The notes under the pieces were generated by a model, which had not been told where the DNA came from, ran no database searches, and saw only the letters and a list, made by a program, of their open reading frames with translations. The translations under genes were made by a program, and so were the position numbers. From Paenibacillus endoradicis (lineage in GTDB: Bacteria; Bacillota; Bacilli; Paenibacillales; Paenibacillaceae): a DNA stretch of 64,000 nt. The number at the start of each line of letters is the position of its first letter. The first letter of the stretch is position 1. The stretch covers positions 795,720 through 859,719 of the forward strand of contig NZ_JANQBB010000003.1 in NCBI RefSeq assembly GCF_024721975.1, written 5' to 3'. Positions 36,803 to 46,406 of the stretch are shown here, one piece after another.

Positions 36803-37136
36803 GTGCTCACGTACACAATACGTACGCTCTGCGCTTCGCTTCACTAACTTCATGTCATCTTCTTGGCACTGACAAGCGAAATACTCGAGGAAGCTTAACT
36901 TTCTTCTAGATATTCATTCATAGGAAACACTTGTGTTTCCTATGAATGTTTCTTACAGAAACATTTTAAGTGCTTACGTACACAATACGTACGCTCTGCG
37001 CTTCACTTCACTAGCTTCATGTCATCTTCTTGGTACTGACAAGCGAAATACTCGAGGAAGCTTAACTTTCTTCTAGATATTCATTCATAGGAAACACTTG
37101 TCTTTCCTATGAATGTTTCTTACAGAAATATTTTAA
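36803..37136 (+). repeat. two tandem 167-bp direct repeats
   Basis: Unit 1 (36803-36969) and unit 2 (36970-37136) differ at six positions by my count (about 96% identical) with no indels. Each holds ACGTACACAATACGTACG, a long TAGGAAACA palindrome and GTTTCTTACAGAAAC. Neither unit codes for protein in any frame I can support. Together with flanks this explains most of the 709-base gap before remA; the rest (37137-37437) has a small palindrome GTTTCTTGAAGAAAC (37167-37181) and the remA promoter. Confidence 0.9.
36916..36947. repeat. 32-nt near-perfect palindrome inside repeat unit 1
   Basis: ATTCATAGGAAACAC and GTGTTTCCTATGAAT, 15 bp each, are separated by 2 bases. In unit 2 one base (TTGTG to TTGTC) breaks the pairing. 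No T-run follows, so it is not a standard terminator. Confidence 0.85.
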
Positions 37137-37253
37137 ATACTCATATACCTATCGTTTTCGATGCATGTTTCTTGAAGAAACACATATGTTTTACAATATT
37201 TATCCGATCTTTGGGCGTTTTAGTCATTATTCTATCAATTATCGACGAAAAGC

Positions 37254-37282
37254 TTGTTCATAATAGAAAAATCAATTAAAAT
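37254..37282 (+). promoter_or_regulatory. promoter of the remA operon
   Basis: TTGTTC (37254-37259), 17 bases, TAAAAT (37277-37282), about 155 bases before the remA start. Confidence 0.45.
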
Positions 37283-37437
37283 GAAGCTTATGTTATGATA
37301 GCTCTGTATAGTATGCTACTTTATTTTTTCGTCAACACTAGAATAATGAATCTTAATCTATACATCTATCAATTATGAACTGTGTGTTGCAATTGTATCT
37401 GAACTTGTTGAAAGATGCATGCGGAGGAGGATCTGGC

Positions 37438-37698
37438 TTGGCAATAAAGCTTATTAATATTGGATTCGGGAATATCGTTTCAGCGAATCGTATTATTTCG
37501 ATCGTGAGTCCTGAATCGGCTCCGATTAAACGCATTATTCAAGAGGCGCGTGATCGACATATGTTGATTGATGCGACATATGGTCGTCGTACGCGTGCCG
37601 TAATTATTACGGACAGCGATCACGTTATATTATCTGCTGTGCAGCCAGAAACTGTTGCGCATCGTTTGTCCACGAAGGACGACGATAACGACGAATAG
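37438..37698 (+). CDS. remA: RemA family extracellular matrix regulator (DUF370)
   Basis: 86 residues. [37 protein letters not shown] and [18 protein letters not shown] are the RemA signature. RemA is a DNA-binding activator of matrix and osmoprotection genes in B. subtilis and starts the gmk-rpoZ-coaBC-priA group there too. TTG start at 37438 behind GGAGGAGG; the frame upstream to 37375 is not family sequence. yloC, usual upstream neighbour, is absent. Confidence 0.93.
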   Translation: MAIKLINIGFGNIVSANRIISIVSPESAPIKRIIQEARDRHMLIDATYGRRTRAVIITDSDHVILSAVQPETVAHRLSTKDDDNDE

Positions 37699-37717
37699 TA
37701 CGAGGAGTTTGGAAGAA

Positions 37718-38329
37718 ATGGGATTGTTAATTGTTTTGTCAGGTCCAGCAGGAGTAGGCAAAGGAACTGTATGTACGGCGTTACGTTCACGTATGCCTGA
37801 GCTAGTATACTCAGTATCAGCTACGACTAGACATCCGCGACCAGGCGAAATTGATGGCGTGAATTATTTTTTCAAATCTAGAGAACAATTTTTGCAGATG
37901 ATCGATCATGATGCTATGCTTGAGCATGCAGAGTACGTAGGTAATTTCTACGGAACGCCGCGCGACTTTGTTGATGAGACATTAGCTAATGGTAAAAACG
38001 TCATCTTAGAAATTGAAGTTCAAGGTGCGATGAAGGTGAAGGATAAGTTTCCTGAAGCTGTCATGGTATTTTTGCTTCCACCATCACTTGCTGAGTTGAA
38101 AGCACGAATTACTGGACGCGGAACGGAAACCCTTGATACGATTAATACTAGAATGAATGTTGCAGTGGAAGAATTAAGTCTTCTTAGTCAGTATGATTAC
38201 GCAGTAATGAATGATGAGATTGACAATGCTTGCGATAAAATTCGCAGCATCATTCTTGCGGAAAACTGCAGACGAGAACGTCTTCCTGCCCATATTTTAG
38301 CTATGGGTGCTGCAACAGAGAAAGCATGA
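37718..38329 (+). CDS. gmk: guanylate kinase
   Basis: 203 residues. P-loop [11 protein letters not shown], then [20 protein letters not shown] (GMP site) and [20 protein letters not shown]. Phosphorylates GMP to GDP with ATP. ATG 37718 behind CGAGGAG; second gene of the remA operon. Confidence 0.96.
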   Translation: MGLLIVLSGPAGVGKGTVCTALRSRMPELVYSVSATTRHPRPGEIDGVNYFFKSREQFLQMIDHDAMLEHAEYVGNFYGTPRDFVDETLANGKNVILEIEVQGAMKVKDKFPEAVMVFLLPPSLAELKARITGRGTETLDTINTRMNVAVEELSLLSQYDYAVMNDEIDNACDKIRSIILAENCRRERLPAHILAMGAATEKA

Positions 38330-38345
38330 GTGAGGAGAATGTCCA

Positions 38346-38591
38346 ATGTTATATCCATCTATTGACGAACTAGTCAAAAAAGTTGACAGCAAATACACTT
38401 TAGTAGTTGCTGCTTCTAAACGTGCAAGAATGCTACGAAATGGTGAGAAGTCTGAATTAACGACTGCTCGCTCTCACAAAGCAGTTGGCTTTGCACTTGA
38501 GGAAATTTATGCTGATATGATCAAAGTTGAGCATATTCCTGGTAAAGAGAAGGATGAACAAAAAGACGAACGAAAAGACGAGCGCAGATAA
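38346..38591 (+). CDS. rpoZ: RNA polymerase omega subunit
   Basis: 81 residues. MLYPSIDELVKKVDSKYTLV, then AASKRARML and the SHKAVGFALEEIYADMIK stretch of omega. A charged tail (EKDEQKDERKDERR) extends the C-terminus. Stabilises RNA polymerase. A terminator follows, splitting the operon before yfiT/coaBC. Confidence 0.95.
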   Translation: MLYPSIDELVKKVDSKYTLVVAASKRARMLRNGEKSELTTARSHKAVGFALEEIYADMIKVEHIPGKEKDEQKDERKDERR

Positions 38592-38621
38592 TAAAAGCTT
38601 AGTCTATTGCTCTTCGTTAGG

Positions 38622-38655
38622 AGATGTACGCATTGTAATGCGTACATCTTTTTTA
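38622..38655 (+). terminator. terminator after rpoZ
   Basis: GATGTACGCAT / ATGCGTACATC with a TGTA loop, followed by T6. Confidence 0.92.
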
Positions 38656-38810
38656 ATTTTGTTTGCACAAAAAGAAGGTTAAAATACTTTTAATGTTGAA
38701 TTACTAAGCTTATATGGAAATATGATAAGATAGATAGTGTAACAAGAAAAAAGCTTATTATTTCTATGCGGAAAGCGATGACATCAACCTATTTTCTAGG
38801 AGGGATTGAG

Positions 38811-39335
38811 ATGGAAAAAGTTACTTATCCAATCGGAAGATTTGTGTTTGAAGGCATGACAGCTGTGCAAAAACAAGAATGGATTGAGCAAATCGAGAAG
38901 TATCCAACATTACTAAAAGCGACAGTTGAAGGTTTTTCTCAGGAACAACTAGATACCCCATATCGCACTGGTGGTTGGACCGTAAGACAGGTTGTGCATC
39001 ATGTTGCAGATTTCTCTACAAATGTACTAACTCGTTTCAAACTTGCTTTGACGGAAAATAATCCTACGATTAAACCATTCTTGGAAGAAAAATGGGCGCT
39101 TCTTAGTGATACACGTTCGATGCCAATCGAGCCAAGCCTAAGCATAATTGATGGTACGTATGCACGTTTATTCGTTTTATTAAAATCAATGAGCTCGGCT
39201 GAATTTGAAAGACAGTTTTATCATCCTGAAAAGGGTGCACAAATTTCATTGAAAGCATTTTTGTGCTTTACGAAATGGCATTCGTTTCACCATTTAGCTC
39301 ATATTCAAGCATTGAAAGAACGCAATAATTGGTAA
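38811..39335 (+). CDS. YfiT/DinB family metal-dependent transferase (bacillithiol transferase-like)
   Basis: 174 residues. DinB four-helix fold with three potential metal-binding histidines: VRQVVHHVADFS and TKWHSFHHLAHIQAL. The opening YPIGRFVFEG and RTGGWTVRQVVHH match YfiT, and some members are bacillithiol S-transferases (BstA). Substrate unknown. ATG 38811 follows CTAGGAGGG. Inserted between rpoZ and coaBC, as a separate unit. Confidence 0.82.
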   Translation: MEKVTYPIGRFVFEGMTAVQKQEWIEQIEKYPTLLKATVEGFSQEQLDTPYRTGGWTVRQVVHHVADFSTNVLTRFKLALTENNPTIKPFLEEKWALLSDTRSMPIEPSLSIIDGTYARLFVLLKSMSSAEFERQFYHPEKGAQISLKAFLCFTKWHSFHHLAHIQALKERNNW

Positions 39336-39399
39336 CCGCAAACGAGTCCTATACTTTTTGAACTAACTTATTACACATAGATGAATAGGAGATGGCATA

Positions 39400-40620
39400 G
39401 TGCTACGAGGCAAGACAATTGTACTTGGAATTAGTGGAGGTATTGCAGCTTACAAGGCAGCTACGATTTGTAGCAAGCTTACAGGAGCTGGTGCTAATGT
39501 GCATGTTATTATGACAACGTCTGCTACAAAGTTCATTACGCCATTAACTCTACAGACGCTTTCCAAAAATGAAGTTCATATCGATACATTTGATGAGAAT
39601 AATCCGCAGGTTGTTAATCATATCAATCTTGCAGATGCTGCGGATCTTATTCTTATTGCTCCAGCAACAGCGAATACTATTGGCAAATTAGCTAATGGTA
39701 TCGCTGATGATATGCTCAGTACGACGTTACTTGCGGCTACTTGCCCTATTGTAATCGCACCTGCAATGAATGTTCATATGTATGAGCATCCTGCTGTAGT
39801 TCACAATATGAACTTACTTGCGGAGCGTGGTGCATTATTTGTAGATCCAGGTACTGGTCAACTTGCGTGTGGCTATGTAGCGAAAGGTCGTCTAGCAGAG
39901 CCAGAGGAGATTGTTGATGCTGTAAGTAATTGGCTTAGTAAGCCGCAATTACTTGCAGGTCAATCGGTCCTCGTTACTGCCGGAGGTACGATCGAACGAC
40001 TTGATCCCGTCCGTTACTTAACAAATGATTCTTCTGGTAAAATGGGATTTGCTATTGCCGAAGCAGCAAGATTACTAGGTGCTGATGTTACGATCGTTGC
40101 AGGTAGAACTAGCGCAACACCACCTTCAGGGATTCGACTTGTTCGTGTGGAGTCAGCCGAGCAAATGCTAGAGGAAGTGCTAGCGCGCTATGAGCAAGCT
40201 AATGTCGTCATCAAGGCGGCAGCTGTTGCGGATTATCGTCCTCTACAACGTTATGGCCAGAAGATTAAGAAGAGTGGCGATATTCTACATCTTGAACTAG
40301 AGCGTACGACAGATATATTGCAAACACTAGGTGAAAGCAAACAAGATCAGATTTTAGTGGGATTTGCTGCTGAGACTGAACATGTCGACGAATACGCTTT
40401 GGATAAATTAAAACGTAAGCACTGTGATTTTATCGTTGCAAATGATGTTTCCGCTGAGGGAGCAGGATTTAATGGCGATACAAATATTATTACCATCTAT
40501 AATAAGCAAGGTATTGTGGAGCGACTTCCGTTATTGAGTAAAGCGCAAGCAGCGGAAAGACTTATGAATATTGTAGCAGCCCGATTACAACAGATTAAGG
40601 ATGATAGTCATGATCGCTAA
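39400..40620 (+). CDS. coaBC: bifunctional phosphopantothenoylcysteine decarboxylase / phosphopantothenate-cysteine ligase
   Basis: 406 residues. CoaC half: GISGGIAAYKAATICSKL, PATANTIGKLANGIADDML, APAMNVHMYEHPA. CoaB half from ~185: VTAGGTIERLDPVRYLTNDSSGKMG and AAVADYRP. Two steps of coenzyme A synthesis. GTG start at 39400 behind AGGAGATGG. Overlaps priA by 11 bases, as in B. subtilis. Confidence 0.96.
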   Translation: MLRGKTIVLGISGGIAAYKAATICSKLTGAGANVHVIMTTSATKFITPLTLQTLSKNEVHIDTFDENNPQVVNHINLADAADLILIAPATANTIGKLANGIADDMLSTTLLAATCPIVIAPAMNVHMYEHPAVVHNMNLLAERGALFVDPGTGQLACGYVAKGRLAEPEEIVDAVSNWLSKPQLLAGQSVLVTAGGTIERLDPVRYLTNDSSGKMGFAIAEAARLLGADVTIVAGRTSATPPSGIRLVRVESAEQMLEEVLARYEQANVVIKAAAVADYRPLQRYGQKIKKSGDILHLELERTTDILQTLGESKQDQILVGFAAETEHVDEYALDKLKRKHCDFIVANDVSAEGAGFNGDTNIITIYNKQGIVERLPLLSKAQAAERLMNIVAARLQQIKDDSHDR

Positions 40621-43093
40621 TATTATTGTAGATGTGCCGAGCCGTCAGACGGATCGGCCTTTTGATTATGAAGTGCCATTAGATATGCAACCATGGATTG
40701 AGGTTGGTAGTCGAGTGGGCGTTCCTTTTGGTGGTCGTGTACTACAAGGATTTGTTATCTCGCTTGCGATGGATACGGACTATGACAGAAGTAAGTTGAA
40801 ATGTGTTTCGCAATTACTTGATCCAGTACCTCCACTCCTACCAGACCTGATTGATCTTTCGGAGTGGCTTAGTCATAAATACTGTTGTTCTCGAATTGCG
40901 TCTTTGCAAGTGATGCTTCCATCAGCCTTGAAAGGTAAGGAAGAAAAATATATCGGTTTATCTGAATTCTTTGAACAGGCAGAGCACTCAGATAAGCCGT
41001 GGTTGCAATACATTGCTGCGGAAGGTGGAGTAGTTACCTTCGATAAATTACTATCCGCTTATCCTGATGCTCATAAACATATTAAAGCAGCATTGCAGCA
41101 AAATATATTGTCTGTACGTGCCTCTGTAAAGGATCGTATAGGGATTAAAAAAATATTGACAGTAGTATTACCCGATCAACTTGATATCGCTAGAGATCAG
41201 CTGCCTGCACTTATGAAAAAGGCTCGTAAGCAATATGAAGTTCTTTCTTACATGCTAGAACATGCACAGCCACTTCCGATGCAACAATTAGTTGCAGCAT
41301 TACACACTAGTTCAAGCGTTGTTCACGGATTAGTTGATAAGGGGCTATTGCGGTTGGAAGAACGAGAGCAAGCGCGCGATCCATATAAGCACCGTCAGTT
41401 TGAAGCTAGCTCAGCACTGCCTTTAACGACCTCACAGCATAGCGTATATGAACGGATTGTTACGAGTATGATTGCAGAAACTGGGCAAACGATGTTGCTC
41501 TATGGGGTTACTGGTAGTGGTAAGACAGAGGTATATTTGCAAAGTATTGCCCAGTGTCTTCAAATTGGGAAGCAAGCAATTGTACTTGTTCCTGAAATTG
41601 CCCTTACTCCGCAAATGGTTGAGCGATTCAAATCTCGCTTTGGTGATGCTGTTGCAGTCATGCATAGTCGCTTATCTGAAGGAGAACGTTTTGATGAGTG
41701 GCGGAAAATCCGTAATGAGCAAGCGCAAGTTGTCGTTGGTGCACGTTCCGCAATTTTTGCTCCATTTCAATCTATTGGACTCATCATTATCGATGAAGAG
41801 CATGAGTCATCTTATAAGCAAGAAGATACACCTAAGTATCATGCAAGAGATGTAGCAGTAAAGCGAGCTAAGCAACATGGTGCAGTAGTTGTTCTTGGTT
41901 CTGCAACGCCATCATTAGAAACTTACGTTGCTGCGAATCGTAATCCTGCGGATGGTAGTGAAGCTCCAATTCTTCATTTGCCAGAACGCGTCTCAGGTCA
42001 AGACATGCCAAAAGTTGAAATTGTTGACATGCGTGAGGAATTGCAGCGTGGTAACCGTTCGATGTTTAGTGGATCGCTTTATACAGCGTTGAAAGAGCGA
42101 CTAGAAAGACAAGAGCAGACCGTCTTACTGCTCAATCGAAGAGGTTACTCTACTTTCGTTATGTGTAGATCTTGTGGTTATACAGCAACATGTCCACATT
42201 GCGATATTTCATTAACTTTTCATCAGAAAACAAGATCACTTCGTTGTCATTACTGTGGACATACAGAGTCATCACCTAAGCAATGTCCTACATGCGAATC
42301 AGAGCATATTCGATTTTTTGGAACAGGTACGCAAAAAGTTGAAGAAGAGCTTGCTAAATTATTTCCGGGTATACGTGTCATTCGTATGGATGTAGATACA
42401 ACAACGGAAAAAAATTCGCATGAAAAATTACTGAAAGCATTTGGTGATCGTCAAGCAGATGTGTTATTAGGAACTCAAATGGTGGCCAAAGGTCTTGATT
42501 TCCCGTATGTTACGTTGGTTGGTGTAATCGCTGCTGATACGACATTGAATTTACCGGATTTTCGAGCAGGGGAACGTACATTCCAATTATTAACGCAAGT
42601 TGCTGGTAGAGCAGGTAGACATCATCTAAGTGGAGAGGTTATTATTCAAACATATAACCCTGATCATTATGCCATTACTGCAGCACAATATCATAATTAT
42701 GAACAATTTATTGAAGAAGAGCTGTCATTGCGTGCTATAATGGCATATCCGCCGTATTGTAGATTAATTCTAATTACAATGTCACATGAACAACTTCCAT
42801 TACTTTCGGATGTAAGTCAGCGCTTTGTGACAGAGCTACGAGAATTAGCAGAATATGAAGGTGTGCTTGTCCCTTTACGTAGTCGTATGATGCGTGCGCT
42901 TGAAATATTAGGACCGGTTGCATCACCTCTTGCTAGAATCAAGGATCGCTACAGGTATCAATGTGTGATAAAATATCGTGGTAGTATCGATGCGGGAAGT
43001 CTTGTACAACGAGCTATAAGTCCGTTTCTTGAAGGTAATGCAAAAAATAAGGTGTTGTTCAGTGTGGATGTTGATCCACAGGTAATACTGTAA
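40610..43093 (+). CDS. priA: primosomal protein N' (replication restart helicase)
   Basis: 828 residues or slightly less. N-terminal 3'-DNA-binding domain, then GVTGSGKTEVYLQ (Walker A), IIIDEEHESSYKQ (DEEH), the eight-cysteine zinc region (CRSCGYTATCPHCDISL... RCHYCGHTE... CPTCES) and VAGRAGRHHLSGEV. Reloads the replisome at stalled forks. I prefer ATG 40610 (AAGG 9 bases upstream) over ATG 40601, which sits on the RBS. The gene ends in a repeat-rich gap. Confidence 0.95.
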   Translation: MIANIIVDVPSRQTDRPFDYEVPLDMQPWIEVGSRVGVPFGGRVLQGFVISLAMDTDYDRSKLKCVSQLLDPVPPLLPDLIDLSEWLSHKYCCSRIASLQVMLPSALKGKEEKYIGLSEFFEQAEHSDKPWLQYIAAEGGVVTFDKLLSAYPDAHKHIKAALQQNILSVRASVKDRIGIKKILTVVLPDQLDIARDQLPALMKKARKQYEVLSYMLEHAQPLPMQQLVAALHTSSSVVHGLVDKGLLRLEEREQARDPYKHRQFEASSALPLTTSQHSVYERIVTSMIAETGQTMLLYGVTGSGKTEVYLQSIAQCLQIGKQAIVLVPEIALTPQMVERFKSRFGDAVAVMHSRLSEGERFDEWRKIRNEQAQVVVGARSAIFAPFQSIGLIIIDEEHESSYKQEDTPKYHARDVAVKRAKQHGAVVVLGSATPSLETYVAANRNPADGSEAPILHLPERVSGQDMPKVEIVDMREELQRGNRSMFSGSLYTALKERLERQEQTVLLLNRRGYSTFVMCRSCGYTATCPHCDISLTFHQKTRSLRCHYCGHTESSPKQCPTCESEHIRFFGTGTQKVEEELAKLFPGIRVIRMDVDTTTEKNSHEKLLKAFGDRQADVLLGTQMVAKGLDFPYVTLVGVIAADTTLNLPDFRAGERTFQLLTQVAGRAGRHHLSGEVIIQTYNPDHYAITAAQYHNYEQFIEEELSLRAIMAYPPYCRLILITMSHEQLPLLSDVSQRFVTELRELAEYEGVLVPLRSRMMRALEILGPVASPLARIKDRYRYQCVIKYRGSIDAGSLVQRAISPFLEGNAKNKVLFSVDVDPQVIL

Positions 43094-43099
43094 GATGAA

Positions 43100-43226
43100 G
43101 TTCAAATAGCAGACTTTGATAACGATGAGCATGCTAACGTAGAATATTCGACATCAAATATAAAGCGGACTTTGATAACGATGATTGACTAGGTAGCATA
43201 TTCTATATTGAATATGAAGCGAACTT
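43100..43226 (+). repeat. two tandem copies of the dispersed intergenic repeat
   Basis: Copy A (about 43100-43167) and copy B (about 43165-43226) share GACTTTGATAACGATGA at their start, then (C/G)GTAG..ATATTC and end in AAGCGGAC / AAGCGAACTT. An inverted copy lies at 58512-58581. After copy B come AGTATAAGCTTCCGAGGTAT and GTTTCTTTCAGAAAC, also echoed elsewhere. No coding frame. Confidence 0.75.
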
Positions 43227-43344
43227 GGCAAGTCTAGTATAAGCTTCCGAGGTATGTTTCTTTCAGAAACATTGTAGGTCTGCGTGTACCAATAACGTAC
43301 ACTAGAAATAGTTTAAGTTTATGAAAAGTTTTGGAGGTCATTTT

Positions 43345-43833
43345 ATGAGTATTCGTCTAATTGTTAAAGAACCAGATCAGGTGTTGCGAGAAATCGCGAA
43401 ACCAGTTACTAAATTCAATTCAAACTTAAAAAAATTATTAAAAGATATGGCTGAAACGATGTATGATGCAGATGGAGTAGGTCTTGCAGCGCCACAAATC
43501 GGGATATCTAAACGAGTTATAGTTGTAGATGTCGGCGATGAGAATGGTCTAGTCGAAATGGTTAACCCTGTCATTATTGAACGTGATGGTGAACAGTTAG
43601 GTCCAGAAGGCTGTTTAAGTATTCCTAATATTAACGGCGAAGTACTTCGTGCTGATCATATTGTCGTTCAAGGACAGGATAGTGATGGCGAAACTTTTAC
43701 TGTTGAAGCAACTGGCTATTTTTCGCGTGCGTTTCAACATGAAGTTGATCATTTGAATGGAGTACTGTTCACAGATATTGCACTTAATACGTACGATGTT
43801 TCTGATCAGGTACGAAAAGGCGGCGAAAGATAA
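43345..43833 (+). CDS. def: peptide deformylase
   Basis: 162 residues. Three motifs intact: GVGLAAPQIG, EGCLSIPN and QHEVDHLNGVLF with metal-binding Cys and two His. Removes the formyl group from new proteins. ATG 43345 follows GGAGG; an upstream ATG at 43321 precedes that RBS. fmt starts one base after its stop. Confidence 0.95.
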   Translation: MSIRLIVKEPDQVLREIAKPVTKFNSNLKKLLKDMAETMYDADGVGLAAPQIGISKRVIVVDVGDENGLVEMVNPVIIERDGEQLGPEGCLSIPNINGEVLRADHIVVQGQDSDGETFTVEATGYFSRAFQHEVDHLNGVLFTDIALNTYDVSDQVRKGGER

Positions 43834-43834
43834 T

Positions 43835-44782
43835 ATGCGTATCGTTTTCATGGGGACACCGACATTCGCTGTCCCTTCTCTACGTACTTTAATTGAAGAA
43901 GGTTATAACGTAGTAGCAGTTGTATCACAACCAGATCGTCCGAAAGGGCGCAAAAAAGTGCTCACACCGCCACCTGTGAAAGAAGCGGCATTAGAGCTTG
44001 GGTTACCGGTCATTCAACCTGAACGAATGCGTAGTGAAGAGGCGGTAGCTGAAGTTGCTAGCTATAATCCGGATCTGATTATTACAGCTGCGTACGGTCA
44101 AATCCTACCTAAAGCTGTGCTCGATTTGCCTAAGTTCGGTTGTATTAATGTTCATGGTTCTTTACTTCCTCGTTATCGTGGAGGTGCTCCTATTCAACGC
44201 TCTATTATTAATGGTGAGTCTGAGACTGGAGTAACGATTATGTATATGGCTATTGGACTTGACACTGGGGATATGCTTAGTCGTGTTGCACTTCCTATTA
44301 CGGATGAAGATAATTCAGGCACGATGTTTGAAAAGCTTAGCCTTGCTGGGGCGCAATTGCTCAAGGAAACTTTACCGCCGCTTCTTGCCGGTGAGCTGCC
44401 TGCAGTTGCTCAGAATGAAGATGAGGCGACCTATGCATCTAATTTAACTCGTGAAGATGAGCGTATTGATTGGACGCAGTCTGCAAGATCGATCTTTAAT
44501 CAAGTACGCGGATTGTCACCAATGGCTGGTGCTTTTACGTATTTGAATAATGAACCTTTCAAGATTTGGGCATGTAAGCCGTTGTCTGCACATGCTGATG
44601 CAACAACAGTTGGCACAATAATTGCTGCCAGTTCAGAAGGAATTACAGTGCAGACTGGTGATGGTCAATTATTACTTACCCAAGTTCAGCCTGCAGGCAA
44701 GCGTATGATGGATGTCGCGGATTGGCTGCAAGGCGCAAGAGCAATTATAGGTGTTGAACTCGTTTCAGCCGTACAGGAGTAG
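43835..44782 (+). CDS. fmt: methionyl-tRNA formyltransferase
   Basis: 315 residues. MRIVFMGTPTFAVPSLR start, the NVHGSLLPRYRGGAPIQRS catalytic segment and the GLDTGDML stretch; C-terminal OB-like domain. Formylates initiator Met-tRNA. ATG 43835, one base after def; upstream frame to 43757 runs inside def and is rejected. Confidence 0.95.
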   Translation: MRIVFMGTPTFAVPSLRTLIEEGYNVVAVVSQPDRPKGRKKVLTPPPVKEAALELGLPVIQPERMRSEEAVAEVASYNPDLIITAAYGQILPKAVLDLPKFGCINVHGSLLPRYRGGAPIQRSIINGESETGVTIMYMAIGLDTGDMLSRVALPITDEDNSGTMFEKLSLAGAQLLKETLPPLLAGELPAVAQNEDEATYASNLTREDERIDWTQSARSIFNQVRGLSPMAGAFTYLNNEPFKIWACKPLSAHADATTVGTIIAASSEGITVQTGDGQLLLTQVQPAGKRMMDVADWLQGARAIIGVELVSAVQE

Positions 44783-44785
44783 ACT

Positions 44786-46258
44786 ATGAATAAGAAACCT
44801 TCAACATATAGACGAGCTTCATCTACTAATAAAGCTAAGTCTAGTAATGGAGCTCCTGGTAACATTCAGGGACAAGCTGCGCAACCAAAACCGAAATCTG
44901 CACGTCTAATTGCTTTAGAGGTGCTAGTTAAAGTCGAGGAAGCAGGAGCTTATAGTAATTTGCAATTGAATAAGACGTTACAAGAACAACAATTATCAAG
45001 GCAGGATGCTGCACTTACAACGGAAATCGTGTACGGTACGATTAGTCGAAAGTTAACGATCGATTATTGGTTATCTAAGTTTGTTGCTAAAGGCTTGCAT
45101 AAGTTACAACCGTGGGTACATCAATTGCTAAGACTTAGTATTTATCAATTGGTGTGGTTGGATCGAATTCCTCCACATGCTGTTGTAAACGAAGCAGTAA
45201 ATATTGCAAAGCGTAAAGGGCATCAAGGGATCTCTAGTATGGTTAATGGTGTTTTACGCAGCGCCATTCGTGGTCAAGCGGATCTTGTTATTAGTGGAAT
45301 CCATTTGCCAAATAAAGTAGAGATGCTATCTGTTCGCTACTCATTTCCCGAGTGGCTTGTGAAGCGTTGGTTAGATGAGTATGGCTTTAAGACTACAGAG
45401 CAAATATTGAGTAGTAGCAATGAGGTGCCGCATAGCTCTATTCGTGTTAACACGATGAAAGCAACAGTAGCAGAAGTATTGCAAGCACTTGAATCAGAAG
45501 GTCTTAATGCATCAGTGTCACCACTTGCACCAGCTGGTATTAATGTACATCGTGGAGGGCATCTTGCTGGATTAGCTGGATTTGCTAGTGGGCAGTGGTC
45601 TCTGCAAGATGAAAGCTCTATGCTCGTAGCAGAAGTGTTACAACCTAAACCAGGGATGCTCGTTTTGGATGCTTGTGCTGCACCAGGTGGCAAAAGCATG
45701 CATATCGGAGAATTAATGCAAGGTAAAGGGAAATTAATTTCTAATGATTTGCATGAGCATAAGCGTCAATTAATTGAAGATCAAGCGAAGCGTCTGGGGC
45801 TGACACATATTGAGACGATGAGTGGAGATGCAATTGCACTTGCTGATCGTCTGCAGAAACAAAGTTTTGATGCGATACTGCTTGATGCCCCGTGCAGTGG
45901 TTTCGGCGTTATTCGCCGCAAACCTGAAATTAAGTGGACCAAAGAGAATAGTGATGTAGCAGCAATAGCTACGATTCAAAGTAAATTGCTTGATGCAATG
46001 AGTGATCTTGTGAAGCCAGGTGGTACATTAGTATATAGTACATGTACAATCGCTAAAGAAGAGAACGAAATGCAGATTGCTCAGTTTCTTGCTAGAAACC
46101 CTCAGTATAAATTAGATACTGGGTGGCCACAACCACTGCTAGAGTCGCTAAGATCGCAAGGGATTATCGACGATTCATTCGATGGTCAATTACAGTTACT
46201 GCCACAATATGCGAATAGTGATGGATTTTTCATAGCCCGTCTAGTTCGACACAATTAA
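44786..46258 (+). CDS. rsmB: 16S rRNA (cytosine-967-C5) methyltransferase RsmB
   Basis: 490 residues. A basic, Ser/Asn/Pro-rich N-terminal extension (~40 residues) precedes a NusB-like domain (SARLIALEVLVKVEEAGAYS...), then the Rossmann methyltransferase with LDACAAPGGKSMHI, LLDAPCSGFGVIRRKPEIKW (PC catalytic Cys) and VYSTCTIAKEENE. ATG 44786, 3 bases after fmt, RBS AGGAG within fmt's end. The extension makes it longer than most homologues. Confidence 0.94.
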   Translation: MNKKPSTYRRASSTNKAKSSNGAPGNIQGQAAQPKPKSARLIALEVLVKVEEAGAYSNLQLNKTLQEQQLSRQDAALTTEIVYGTISRKLTIDYWLSKFVAKGLHKLQPWVHQLLRLSIYQLVWLDRIPPHAVVNEAVNIAKRKGHQGISSMVNGVLRSAIRGQADLVISGIHLPNKVEMLSVRYSFPEWLVKRWLDEYGFKTTEQILSSSNEVPHSSIRVNTMKATVAEVLQALESEGLNASVSPLAPAGINVHRGGHLAGLAGFASGQWSLQDESSMLVAEVLQPKPGMLVLDACAAPGGKSMHIGELMQGKGKLISNDLHEHKRQLIEDQAKRLGLTHIETMSGDAIALADRLQKQSFDAILLDAPCSGFGVIRRKPEIKWTKENSDVAAIATIQSKLLDAMSDLVKPGGTLVYSTCTIAKEENEMQIAQFLARNPQYKLDTGWPQPLLESLRSQGIIDDSFDGQLQLLPQYANSDGFFIARLVRHN

Positions 46259-46406
46259 GCTAAGATTAGCTTGTCATAATGGGCTGCAAGTTGACATAAC
46301 ATTGACAGATGGCTCGAGAGCCGCGTTTATGCTAAAATATATTGAAACATGCTTTATTATCGCTTTGCGAAAATGAAGCACCTATAAACTATACAGGTGT
46401 GATGAG

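Noticed and set aside
36803..37136. CRISPR-like array
   Set aside because: There are only two 167-bp contiguous units without spacers, and no cas genes nearby.
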